Part shown: positions 9,188-19,125 of the stretch, piece after piece
Position numbering within the stretch: the stretch's first letter is position 1
Layout of the letters: every line of letters starts with the position of its first letter
Assembly (NCBI RefSeq): GCF_014282275.1
Contig: NZ_VFIA01000019.1
Coordinates: 1-64,000 of the forward strand
Source: Spirosoma utsteinense
GTDB lineage: Bacteria; Bacteroidota; Bacteroidia; Cytophagales; Spirosomataceae
DNA length: 64,000 nt
Direction: 5' to 3'
The notes under the pieces: model-generated
Database searches by the model: none
The model's input: only the letters and a program-made list of their open reading frames with translations
Told to the model about the DNA's origin: nothing
Translations under genes and position numbers: made by a program

Positions 9188-10225
9188 ATGGAACGTGAAA
9201 TTACTTATCAAGACCGGCCTTTTGACCGGACGAATTTTATGAAACGCATTTCATGGAGTGCCGTTTTTGCCGGGGTGTTGGTGGCCATTGTTACGCAGAT
9301 GCTGCTCACCCTGTTGGGCCTGGGTATTGGTCTGGGAACAATTGATCCGGTTGAGGAAACAAACCCAACGGCGGGCCTGGGCATTGGTAGTGCCATCTGG
9401 TACATCATCAGCAGCTTGATTTCGCTATTTCTGGGTGGCTGGGTAGCCGGTCGGCTGGCTAGCGCGCCCCGCCTGTTCGACGGTGTCATTCATGGCGTAC
9501 TGACCTGGTGCCTGGTTACGCTACTGACTATCTACTTCCTGACGACAACCATTGGCAGCATCATAGGTGGAGCCGGACGGCTGGTCGGTGGCCTCGTTCG
9601 CACGGCGGGTTCGGCCGCATCGGCAGCCGCTCCCCAATTGGGCGATGCCGTTCAGGACCAGTTGAAAGCTAATGGCATTGACATGAACGACCTTGACCTT
9701 GGTGATTTGAAAGGTGAGGTAAATCAGGTGCTTCGCCAGACGGGCGATCCGAATCTGAATCCGAACACGCTGGAACGTAAAGCCGACCGTGCTGTCGATC
9801 AGGCGGGCAACACCGCCGAACGGGCCGCGTCTAATCCACAGGGGGCCGACGATATGGCCAGTGGGTTGTTTAGCCGACTCTTCAAGCAGGGACAGGCTAC
9901 GGTAAACAGTGTCGACCGGAATGACGCGGTGAATGTCGTGATGAAGCGCACGGGTAAAAGCCGGGCCGAAGCCGAGCAGACCGTCGATGGCTGGATTAAA
10001 ACCTACCAGCAGGCCAGTGTAAAGGTGGAGCAGACGAAAAAAGAGGCCGAGACGAAAGCTCGTCAGGTGGCCGACGATGCGGCTTCGGCCGCTTCCAAAG
10101 GGGCCATCTTCGGATTCCTGGGCCTGCTGATTGGCGTAGCCTCGGCTGGTTACGGAGCCAAGATGGGGACCGACTCCAAAGACGATTATAACCGGTATGA
10201 CCGGCCCGTTGGCGAAGTCCGTTAA
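9188..10225 (+). CDS. Glycine/alanine-rich polytopic membrane protein of unknown function
   Basis: 345 residues. Three membrane segments lie near the N-terminus (about 20-50, 68-90, 98-125), with small-residue patterns such as LLGLGIGLGTI and IGSIIGGAGRLVGGLVRTAG. A soluble, Ala- and Gln-rich helical region follows (about 140-310) with RTGKSRAEAEQTVDGWIK, and a last glycine-zipper helix (GAIFGFLGLLIGVASAGYGA). Similar proteins accompany YtxH and DUF2382 stress genes in Bacteroidota. A channel or envelope-stiffening role is possible, but nothing in the sequence proves it. Confidence 0.75.
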   Translation: MEREITYQDRPFDRTNFMKRISWSAVFAGVLVAIVTQMLLTLLGLGIGLGTIDPVEETNPTAGLGIGSAIWYIISSLISLFLGGWVAGRLASAPRLFDGVIHGVLTWCLVTLLTIYFLTTTIGSIIGGAGRLVGGLVRTAGSAASAAAPQLGDAVQDQLKANGIDMNDLDLGDLKGEVNQVLRQTGDPNLNPNTLERKADRAVDQAGNTAERAASNPQGADDMASGLFSRLFKQGQATVNSVDRNDAVNVVMKRTGKSRAEAEQTVDGWIKTYQQASVKVEQTKKEAETKARQVADDAASAASKGAIFGFLGLLIGVASAGYGAKMGTDSKDDYNRYDRPVGEVR

Positions 10226-10405
10226 GCAACCCCGGCTTACTAACCACCAAGGGGCAGCTAGCCCTGAACGAAACGCCGACGGTCCCGCTTTGCCGGGAAG
10301 ATATAACCGTCAGGCAACCAATTAACCACTATGGACGGCCGGTTTGATGCACAGACCTTCGTTATAAATCAACGTTATTTTTTAATTTAAAAGCAAGTAA
10401 CCCTA
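10226..10405. other. Intergenic region with a weak hairpin
   Basis: 180 bp between two co-directional genes. A broken inverted repeat (GACGG, TCCCG, loop, CGGGA, CCGTC; 10278-10311) may be a weak terminator. An A/T-rich tract precedes the next start. Confidence 0.3.
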
Positions 10406-11326
10406 ATGGCACTAACAGTAATCGGCATTTTCGACGATGCCAGCGACGCACAGCAGGCAGTAGAGGCCCTGGTAAACAAAGGCTTCAGCCGTAGTAACAT
10501 TGATGTTTCAGCGGGTCGTAGCAGCGACACAACTTATTCGGATGGTACTGGCTCGGGCAGCACCATTCCCGACCGGCACGTAAACACATCGGGCACCCGG
10601 ACCGAAGAATTCGTCGACGATACCAAAGACGTTGGCAGCGGTATCGGCAACTTTTTTAGTTCGCTGTTCGGTGGAGACGATGATAACGACGACAACCGGA
10701 AGTATTCGACCGTTGCCAGTCAGGGATCAATTGTAACGGTTCATGCTACCACAGAAGACGAAGCAGAGCAGGCGGCTGACATCCTGGATGAGGCTGGCGC
10801 TGTTGACGTGAACGAACGGGCGGCTACGTATGGCTATACCGGTTCGACGGGGATGGGCGTTGCTGATACGACCCAGCCAGTGGCTACAACCAACGCTGAC
10901 CAGACGATCAAGGTGATCCGGGAAGACCTGGAGGTAGGCAAACGGACCGTTGAAACGGGCGGTGTCCGGGTGCGGAGCCGGGTTGTGTCGCGTCCGGTCG
11001 AAGAGAGCGTCCGGCTGCGTGAGGAGCGGGTCATTGTGCAGCGTAACCCGGTCAGTCGTACGGCCACGGCCGCTGACCTGAACGCGTTTCAGGAAGGACA
11101 GATCGAACTGACCGAGCGCGCTGAAGTGCCCGTTGTTTCCAAGACTGCTAATGTGGTGGAAGAAATTTCGGTGGGCAAAGAAGTAACCGAGCGCGAAGAA
11201 GTTATTCGCGATACGGTTCGCAACACCGAAGTCGATGTCGAAAACCTGGGCTCTACGGACAAGACCGTTCGCACCGACCGTACCGGTCTGAGCAGCGACG
11301 ATGACGTGACCTACTCGACCAAATAA
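10406..11326 (+). CDS. General stress protein with YflT-like and DUF2382 (YsnF/AvaK) domains
   Basis: 306 residues. The N-terminus (VIGIFDDASDAQQAVEAL, then FSRSNIDVSAG) is the YflT/GS17M-type domain that opens many stress proteins. An acidic linker (FGGDDDNDDNRK) follows. From about residue 168 comes the DUF2382 domain: IKVIREDLEVGKRTVETGGV, RVRSRVVSRPVEESVRLREE and later TERAEVPVVSKTANVVEEIS. DUF2382 proteins are induced by stress in several bacteria, but their biochemical role is not known. A hairpin terminator follows. Confidence 0.88.
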   Translation: MALTVIGIFDDASDAQQAVEALVNKGFSRSNIDVSAGRSSDTTYSDGTGSGSTIPDRHVNTSGTRTEEFVDDTKDVGSGIGNFFSSLFGGDDDNDDNRKYSTVASQGSIVTVHATTEDEAEQAADILDEAGAVDVNERAATYGYTGSTGMGVADTTQPVATTNADQTIKVIREDLEVGKRTVETGGVRVRSRVVSRPVEESVRLREERVIVQRNPVSRTATAADLNAFQEGQIELTERAEVPVVSKTANVVEEISVGKEVTEREEVIRDTVRNTEVDVENLGSTDKTVRTDRTGLSSDDDVTYSTK

Positions 11327-11365
11327 GTCGGTACTATCTCTTGAGTACCTGTTGTATCCGGGTAA

Positions 11366-11399
11366 ACAACGTGGCGGCTGACTAAGGTCGCCACGTTGT
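11366..11399 (+). terminator. Hairpin terminator after the DUF2382 gene
   Basis: Perfect 11-bp stem ACAACGTGGCG / CGCCACGTTGT with a 12-nt loop, 40 bp after the stop codon. No T run follows. Confidence 0.55.
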
Positions 11400-11544
11400 C
11401 AATTAGATTCTACAGGCTGAAGACAAAGCATGACCAACAACCCCTGATCCGGCGATCCCATCCTATTGACGCGGTCGCTCCCGCATCAACCAGGCGTCTT
11501 CATTCCAGACTAGCCGGTAAACTATTCATCCCAATTATAACTTC

Positions 11545-12843
11545 ATGAACACCCTTCTATTAGATCACCTGAGGTCTGTATTCACGACCTCGGCCGTGAG
11601 TGAACTGGCCCGCTCTGTTGGTGAGAATGCAGCTCCGACCCAAAAAGCCGTTGACGGCTTGCTACCCGCTGTGACGGCTGGCGTAATCAACCGCGCTCAA
11701 ACCAATGAAGGAGCTGCCATGCTCTATCGACTGCTCACCAACACCCCTTTCGCTACGGACCCCAGCCTGGGGGTATTAGTTGATGCAGATACCCATCGGC
11801 AGAAAGCGGCCCAGTCGGGCAATGAATTGCTGGGACAATTATTTGCCGACCGACCCCAGCGGCTGGCCGCAGCGACTGCGGAATACAGTGGCGTTAGTGT
11901 AGGCTCGGCTACGACCCTGACGGGACTTGTTATGTCGATCCTGATGGGCTTTCTGCACAAGCAGATCACAACCCGTAACCTGTCAGAACCTCAGCTGGCG
12001 GCCCTGCTGCGCGACGAAAGCAATACAACCCGTGCCGCCGTACCAGCCGCCCTGGCTGGTTTGCTGGGCTGGTTTTTAGGAACGGGCATGAGCCGCCCGG
12101 TAACCCCTATCCGGCCCGAAGCGGTTACCCCCACCACCGACGACCGGGCGGGCGGAACTCCCTGGTGGCGTTGGCTCCTTTACATCCTGATACCACTCCT
12201 GCTGTTGTTCCTGTTACTGCGGGCCTGCAATCGGGATAAGACCGAAACAACGACCACAACGACCGAGCAATCCAGTGGAACGACGGTGGTTACGGATACG
12301 GTTGCCAGTGATCTGGACGGTAACGAGATGGCAACCGCTCAGGGCGATTCAACGGGTTCGTCTGCTAATGCAGCAGAATCATCCGGACCGGAGGTACGCG
12401 TCGGGGTCGATCTGCCGGGTGGCCGGAAATTAAACGTTGCCGAAAACTCATTCAATTATACGCTGGCTACCTTTCTGGCTACCAAGGGTGGAAAACTTCC
12501 CAAGATTTTCACGTTTGACAACCTTACATTCGAGACCAATTCGGCCCAAATTACGGCGAAGGCACGCCCTAATGTGGACGACCTGATGCAGATCATGCAG
12601 TCATATCCAACGCTTAAGATTCGTATCGAAGGCAACACGGATAGCACCGGCGACGACGCCATCAATGATCCGCTGTCGGGCGAGCGGGCCCAGGCCGTTA
12701 AACAGGCACTTGTTAAAGGCGGAATCAATGCAGACCGGATTACCACCCGGGAGCGCGGGGATACAAAACCCGTGGACACCAATGCAACCGAAGAGGGCCG
12801 TGAGAAAAACCGGCGCATCGACGTAATCGTTACCAACGTGTAG
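11545..12843 (+). CDS. DUF937-OmpA fusion anchored by one membrane helix
   Basis: 432 residues. Residues 1-190 match DUF937 (helical; VDGLLPAVTAGVINRAQTNEG near 33). One strong membrane helix lies at about 208-228 (WRWLLYILIPLLLLFLLLRA). A Thr/Ser-rich linker follows, then a C-terminal OmpA-like peptidoglycan-binding domain (about 325-430) with LTFETNSAQI, GNTDSTGDDAIN, LSGERAQAVKQAL and EKNRRIDVIV. The OmpA end would bind peptidoglycan in the periplasm while DUF937 faces the cytoplasm. Last gene of the envelope-stress group; a strong hairpin follows. Confidence 0.88.
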   Translation: MNTLLLDHLRSVFTTSAVSELARSVGENAAPTQKAVDGLLPAVTAGVINRAQTNEGAAMLYRLLTNTPFATDPSLGVLVDADTHRQKAAQSGNELLGQLFADRPQRLAAATAEYSGVSVGSATTLTGLVMSILMGFLHKQITTRNLSEPQLAALLRDESNTTRAAVPAALAGLLGWFLGTGMSRPVTPIRPEAVTPTTDDRAGGTPWWRWLLYILIPLLLLFLLLRACNRDKTETTTTTTEQSSGTTVVTDTVASDLDGNEMATAQGDSTGSSANAAESSGPEVRVGVDLPGGRKLNVAENSFNYTLATFLATKGGKLPKIFTFDNLTFETNSAQITAKARPNVDDLMQIMQSYPTLKIRIEGNTDSTGDDAINDPLSGERAQAVKQALVKGGINADRITTRERGDTKPVDTNATEEGREKNRRIDVIVTNV

Positions 12844-12849
12844 TGTTCG

Positions 12850-12893
12850 AGGTCCTTTCCTGAGATAGTTTAACCCGTTTCAGGAAAGGACCT
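12850..12893 (+). terminator. Strong hairpin after the OmpA-type gene
   Basis: Perfect 14-bp stem AGGTCCTTTCCTGA / TCAGGAAAGGACCT with a 16-nt loop, beginning 7 bp after the stop codon; TTTC overlaps and follows the right arm. Confidence 0.7.
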
Positions 12894-12937
12894 TTCAAAT
12901 GCAACCGTAATAAATCAGGTTATTTTATTAACACAGT

Positions 12938-12979
12938 AAGTCGCCCTCCTACGCGTGATCACGCGTAGGAGGGCAACTT
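12938..12979. repeat. 42-nt near-perfect palindrome without a loop
   Basis: The core 12943-12974 is a perfect 32-bp palindrome centred on GATC (GCCCTCCTACGCGT, GATC, then its complement). Four further bases pair on each side after one mismatch (12942 against 12975). No T run follows. It could be a cruciform, a bidirectional transcript end or a protein binding site. Confidence 0.9.
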
Positions 12980-13226
12980 CGTTTAGATACATCCACCATG
13001 ATTTTATCAAAACACTGTAGGGGCAACAGGATGTTCTTTCGCTGGTTAGCCAGTAATAAACTTATTATATGAAGCCACGGTGTTTCGAATAGACCATACC
13101 GTAAAAAAGATAAGTTCATCGGAAATTGGGTTTGAGTCCGATCTTATCCTAATTGGTAAACAATCGCCTGGATCTCTCTACCCGATTGACTATTTTTTTA
13201 TAGAACCTCAGCGATAGTAAGCGGAT

Positions 13227-15710
13227 TTGGAAAACTCTACGAATGATGTGTACCCCTTTTTAGCGGGCCAGGGGGAGATGGCAGCGCTTATTCGGCGCTT
13301 CGATTGGGCAACCACGTCGCTGGGTACGCCTGACGGATGGCCGCAAAGCTTGCGAACGATGGTAAGCGTTATCCTCAATTCTAAATTCCCCATGTTTCTC
13401 TGGTGGGGTCCCGATTTAATTCAGTTTTACAATGATGCCTACCGGCCCAGCCTGGGTACCAGCGGTAAACACCCCTCCGCGCTGGGACAACCAGGGGAGC
13501 AGACCTGGCCTGAGAGCTGGTCAACCATCAAGCCCCTCATCGACCAGGTCGTAAGCGGAGGAGAAGCCACCTGGAGCGAAGACCAGCTTATTCCTATCGA
13601 CCGCAACGGTGAGCGCCAGGACGTTTACTGGACGTTTAGTTTGAGTCCCGTAGCGAATGAGTCAGGCCAGCCAGCAGGTGTGCTGGTCATTTGCACCGAG
13701 ACGACAAAAGCCGTTGTCAACTACCGAAAGCTGGAGGCAAGTGAAGCCCGCTATCGGCTCATGTTTGAACTGGCCCCCGTTGCGATTGGCACTTTGCGGG
13801 GCGAAGACTTGATTATAGAAACGGCGAATCCCAAAGTGCTGGAGATACTGGGCAAACCAGCCTCCATCGTGGGTCAGCCCTGGCTAGAGGCACTGCCCGA
13901 GCTAGTGGGCCAGCCAGCCGAAACGATTATACAAGAGGTGTATCGAACCGGTGTTCCCTTTACGATCAGTGAGTTCTCGGCACAGCTGGAGAAGAACGGT
14001 CAGCTCAGGCGCGGCTACTATACCTTTAGTTATTTGCCGCTAATCGAAGAGGGCGAGACGACGCGTATTTTACAGGTCGCCGTAGACGTCACGGAACAGG
14101 TGGCCGCCCGCCAGAAAATAGCCCAAAGTGAAGCCAAGCTCCGTTCCCTGATTGAGCATGCGCCGGTGGCCATGTGTTTGTTTGTGGGCCCGGACCTGAC
14201 TATTGAGTTGGCCAATGAGTCGATGATCCGCTTTTTTGGCAAGGGTCACTCAATCCTGGGTAAACCGGTCGGGGATGTACTTAACACCCCGGGTGACCGG
14301 TTCGCCCTGCAATTGCTTGATCAGGTGTTTACCACGGGTGACGCTTATGAAGCCCAAAATGCTCCCGCTGACTTAACGATTGATGGCATACCGGGGACGT
14401 ATTATTTTGATTTCAGCTTAAAGCCGCTCGTCGATGAGGTGGGTGCGGTGTATGCTATTCTGGAAACAGCGGTCGATGTTACCGGCCAGGTACTCGCCCG
14501 GATCAAGCTACAGGAAGCGGAAACAGACCTGCGCGTAGCGGTGGAACTGGCTCAGTTAGGGACCTGGAGTATCGATGTAGCCACCAACGGACTCGTCTTT
14601 TCGGATAGGCTGATCGAGTGGTTTGGCTATGACCCCGGGGCTCAGGCATACAGTCAGGTGATACCCATCCTGGATGGTAACGATCAGGAGCGCGTGAACA
14701 GGGCCGTCGCCCGGGCACTTGACCCGGAGTCGGGTGGTGTTTACGATGAAATCTACACCGTCATTCACCCAACTACCGGCCAGCGACGCATACTGCATGC
14801 TCAGGGCAAAACCGTATTTGATGCGACGGGCAAGGCGGTGCGGCTCAACGGTACGGCCCAGGATATCACCCTGCAACGGCAGTTACAGCTGGCCCTTGAA
14901 AATGAAGTTCAATTGCGCACTCAGGAACTGGCTGCGGCTAACGAAGAATTGCTGGCCAGCAACGAAGAACTGGAGAATGCCAACGAGTTACTAAACCGCT
15001 CCAACGAAAGTCTCCAGCAGTTTGCTTACGTGGCCTCGCATGACTTGCAGGAGCCCCTGCGTAAAATTCAGTCCTTTGGGGACCTGCTCCGGGGTAGTTA
15101 CGGAGACCAGGATGGGCTGCTCTACCTCGATCGCATGCAGGCGGCAGGAGGCCGTATGTCAATCCTGATCAGGGACTTGCTGGCCTACGCGCGCCTGGGT
15201 ATGGAGCCCTCCGAGCCTATAATGGTCAGTCTTAACCAGGTGATGGACACGGTGCAGGAGAACCTGGAGCTTCGTATCAGGGAAACGCGTGCCCAGGTGT
15301 CGGTGGCTGCCTTACCGACCGTATGGGGAGATGGCTGGCAGCTGGAGCAACTTTTTCAGAACTTGGTGAGCAATGCGCTCAAATTCAGTAAACCAGGTGA
15401 TGGCGTGCCACAAGTCGAGATACGAAGCACCCTCGTACAAGCGGCAGAGATACCGCCAACTGTCAAGCCGGGCCGTACCGCTACTGCTTACTACCGAATC
15501 GAGGTGGCAGATAATGGAATTGGTTTTGAGCCCCGGTATGTGGATCGGATTTTTCAGGTCTTTCAGCGCCTGCACGGTAAGAATGAGTATGTAGGGACAG
15601 GCATTGGTCTGGCCATCTGTCAAAAGGTGGTCACTACGCATGGAGGAGCCATCACGGCTACGAGTCAGCCTGGTCAGGGTGCCACTTTCTCGGTGTACCT
15701 ACCGATCTAA
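13227..15710 (+). CDS. Cytoplasmic sensor histidine kinase with four PAS-type domains
   Basis: About 827 residues, no membrane segment. Four PAS/PAC regions (about 30-165, 170-295, 300-425, 435-555) are followed by a Glu/Asn-rich coiled coil (NEELLASNEELENANELL), a HisKA domain with His605 in ASHDLQEPLRK, and HATPase motifs NLVSNALKFSKP, DNGIGF and GTGIGLAICQK. There is no receiver domain and no partner regulator next door. Start: the frame has a TAA at 13218-13220 and no ATG before codon 18, while relatives keep the FLAGxGEM segment, so a TTG at 13227 or GTG at 13248 is probably used. The signal sensed is unknown. Confidence 0.9.
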   Translation: MENSTNDVYPFLAGQGEMAALIRRFDWATTSLGTPDGWPQSLRTMVSVILNSKFPMFLWWGPDLIQFYNDAYRPSLGTSGKHPSALGQPGEQTWPESWSTIKPLIDQVVSGGEATWSEDQLIPIDRNGERQDVYWTFSLSPVANESGQPAGVLVICTETTKAVVNYRKLEASEARYRLMFELAPVAIGTLRGEDLIIETANPKVLEILGKPASIVGQPWLEALPELVGQPAETIIQEVYRTGVPFTISEFSAQLEKNGQLRRGYYTFSYLPLIEEGETTRILQVAVDVTEQVAARQKIAQSEAKLRSLIEHAPVAMCLFVGPDLTIELANESMIRFFGKGHSILGKPVGDVLNTPGDRFALQLLDQVFTTGDAYEAQNAPADLTIDGIPGTYYFDFSLKPLVDEVGAVYAILETAVDVTGQVLARIKLQEAETDLRVAVELAQLGTWSIDVATNGLVFSDRLIEWFGYDPGAQAYSQVIPILDGNDQERVNRAVARALDPESGGVYDEIYTVIHPTTGQRRILHAQGKTVFDATGKAVRLNGTAQDITLQRQLQLALENEVQLRTQELAAANEELLASNEELENANELLNRSNESLQQFAYVASHDLQEPLRKIQSFGDLLRGSYGDQDGLLYLDRMQAAGGRMSILIRDLLAYARLGMEPSEPIMVSLNQVMDTVQENLELRIRETRAQVSVAALPTVWGDGWQLEQLFQNLVSNALKFSKPGDGVPQVEIRSTLVQAAEIPPTVKPGRTATAYYRIEVADNGIGFEPRYVDRIFQVFQRLHGKNEYVGTGIGLAICQKVVTTHGGAITATSQPGQGATFSVYLPI

Positions 15711-15981
15711 GACAATGACCGCCAATACGGGAATACGTTGACCGCTATTGAAATTTGCGGGCGGGCTCCCGATCAGGTCAGATTGCAACTGCCAAAGCCC
15801 GTCACCACTGTGGAGCTTATGGCCGCGCCAATGCCCATGATGAGTACGTCTTCAACCTGCGCTTGTAGCCCCAGTGCTCACCTTTCGCAGTTCGATGAAG
15901 CTGGTTCGGAGCGGGGCGCTACCCCCGGCGTGAAACAGATTTGGCGGGCATAGTTGGGGCGGGTTAAAACCAGCGTTCAGG

Positions 15982-16992
<1,011 letters not shown>

Positions 16993-17076
16993 TTATTAGG
17001 TTAAAAAACTACAGGGATGCCAGAGGGATAACTAACAAAAACCAACAGGAATTTACGAAAACCAAACAGCCCGATG

Positions 17077-18681
17077 TTACCTTTCTGGCTCATCTTCCTG
17101 TACCAGCTTTTCCCGGATTTTTAGCTCCTCCAGGTCAATCAGGGAGAGATGCTTCCGAATCAAATCTTCATCAAAATCAGTTTGACGATTTATCTCGCTG
17201 AGCCAGGTTCGCTGCTGCTGCAACAGTTCCAGGTAGGTACGCTGGTAATCACCGAGGGCGTTTGAATTACCCGCTCCTCCTGCTTTTTGATCGAGCCCTG
17301 CTAAATCAATGGTCAGCCGTTCGGACAGGTTGGTTAGATAGGGAGTAGAAAGACCGGTTTTCTCCAGAAACTGAAGTGATTTCCGACTTATCGTCTGTCG
17401 GATGATAAGCTCCTGCTGTTGTTCCGGAACCACGGCAGGATCGGCTTCCAGCTTCAGTTTCCGGATCAGCCAGGGAAGCGTTAATCCCTGAAAAACCAGC
17501 GTGGCCAGAATGACAATGAAGGTGATGAAAAGAATCAGATTCCGGAGGGGAAATGCTTCTCCTTCCCGGATGACCAGCGGTATGGAAATGGCCGCAGCCA
17601 GCGATACAACGCCCCGCATACCAGCCCAACCCAGAATAAGCGGATTCTTCCAGCCCGGATTTGATTCGGCTACGGTGATAAACCGGCTGGCAATGCGGGT
17701 GAAATAGGACGCGCCGATGGTACAAAGCAGCCGGGTTGCTATCAGTACCAGCGAAATAACCAGTCCGTACCCGATGGCGGTGCTTAGGCTGATTGTACCA
17801 AGTTGCTGAACGATAGAGGGCAATTGAAGGCCAATGAGCATGAAAACCAATCCATTCAGTACAAAGACAAAGCTGCCCCACACATTCACACTCTGAATCC
17901 GGCTCTGGTAGGTCAGCAGGCTTTGTCGCTTACTGGATAGTAGTAACCCCCCGCTGACTACGGCCAGTACCCCTGAAAAATGAAAATGCTCGGCTGCGTA
18001 ATACATGCAATAGGGCGTCACCAGCGTCAGCACGATGTCAATACTGGGGGTGGTTGGCAGCCAGCGATGAACGATGTAGAAAAGCACCCCGACCAGTAAG
18101 CCGATGCTGATGCCCATCAAAACAACCAGCAGGAAACTAGTCGCGGCTTCCGACGCCTGAAATTGCCCGGTGATCACGGCCGCCAGGGCAAACCGGAATA
18201 CAATGAGCGACGATGCATCGTTAAGCAGGCTTTCACCCTCGGCAATACTCACCAGGGGCTTGGGTACGTTTACCTGCCGCATGATGGTGGTTGCCGATAT
18301 GGCATCGGGTGGTGAAATAATACCACCTAAAAGAAAGCCCAACGACAGCGTAAAACCCGGAATGAGGGCATGGGATACCAGCGCAATGACACACGAGGTA
18401 ACGATGACGATAGGAAAGGCAAAACTGGTGATTACCCGTCGCCACCGCCAGAATTCTTTCCATGAAACCTGCCAGGCCGCTTCGTAGAGCAGCGGAGGGA
18501 GGAAAATCAGAAACACCAGGTCAGGGCTGATGGTGATCTGCGAAAATTCGTCCGTCAAACTCAGGGCCAGCCCCCCCAATACCAGCACAATGGGGTAAGC
18601 CAGGCGCAGCTTGTTGGCAACCATGACCAGCGCCAGAATTATCAGAATTAAAACGATGTAGTCAATAAACAAGTGCTGCAT
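17077..18681 (-). CDS. Na+/H+ antiporter of the CPA1 family
   Basis: 534 residues with about 12 membrane helices in the first 410 residues and a soluble C-terminal tail of about 120 residues. CPA1 signatures are present: FLPPLLYEAAW near 60, ISPPDAIS with Asp126, and AEGESLLNDASS with Glu150, Asn154 and Asp155, the ND ion-binding pair. It would exchange Na+ (or K+) for protons across the inner membrane. No neighbour suggests a specific role. Confidence 0.92.
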   Translation of the reverse strand: MQHLFIDYIVLILIILALVMVANKLRLAYPIVLVLGGLALSLTDEFSQITISPDLVFLIFLPPLLYEAAWQVSWKEFWRWRRVITSFAFPIVIVTSCVIALVSHALIPGFTLSLGFLLGGIISPPDAISATTIMRQVNVPKPLVSIAEGESLLNDASSLIVFRFALAAVITGQFQASEAATSFLLVVLMGISIGLLVGVLFYIVHRWLPTTPSIDIVLTLVTPYCMYYAAEHFHFSGVLAVVSGGLLLSSKRQSLLTYQSRIQSVNVWGSFVFVLNGLVFMLIGLQLPSIVQQLGTISLSTAIGYGLVISLVLIATRLLCTIGASYFTRIASRFITVAESNPGWKNPLILGWAGMRGVVSLAAAISIPLVIREGEAFPLRNLILFITFIVILATLVFQGLTLPWLIRKLKLEADPAVVPEQQQELIIRQTISRKSLQFLEKTGLSTPYLTNLSERLTIDLAGLDQKAGGAGNSNALGDYQRTYLELLQQQRTWLSEINRQTDFDEDLIRKHLSLIDLEELKIREKLVQEDEPER

Positions 18682-19125
18682 GAGGATATTATGGTTCGTT
18701 TACAACGCCAAAGCCCGGCACTTGCCAGGGCGTTTCGCGTTGTATATCGCTACTCTGATTGGGGCTATTCGTCTACTTTTTCTTACGGGAGCAGCTTGAT
18801 TTTTGCAACCACCCGGCCACTTCCGTTTCAGCGGCTTTGGCTGTTTTGCCTTCCATAACGAACAGACTCCGTCTCGTTCAATGTCGCCTTTCAGGGATAA
18901 CTCTTCCAGTATGGTACTGTTTGGGCAAACCTATCCCATAACCAGCATTCCTGTTGACAACGACCTGAAACGAATTACGGCGTAGACCCGACAGATAAAA
19001 CTCCGCGACGTACGCACCTGTAACCGTAGGAGGATAGGTTGAGATACCCTGTCAGCTAATGGGAAGGGATCAGAACTCTCCAACTAAAATCATGACCTGT
19101 TTTCAACACAACTCAATGGGGCGAA
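18682..19125. other. Gene-free region (444 bp)
   Basis: No supported gene, RNA or terminator is visible. Short open frames here show no recognisable motif. The antiporter reads away to the left from this region and the DUF1593 gene ends at its right edge. Confidence 0.5.

Larger units (their letters stand above)
12844..13226. other. 383-bp gap holding a terminator, a long palindrome and a leader hairpin
   Basis: Besides the terminator (12850-12893) and the 42-nt palindrome (12938-12979), an imperfect inverted repeat at 13109-13148 (two 6-bp arms, 3-nt bulge) lies upstream of the histidine kinase. No gene is seen. Confidence 0.6.

Noticed and set aside
15711-15981. Possible gene between the kinase and the aldo/keto reductase
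   Set aside because: Short frames on both strands exist, but none has family motifs or a good start; left as intergenic.
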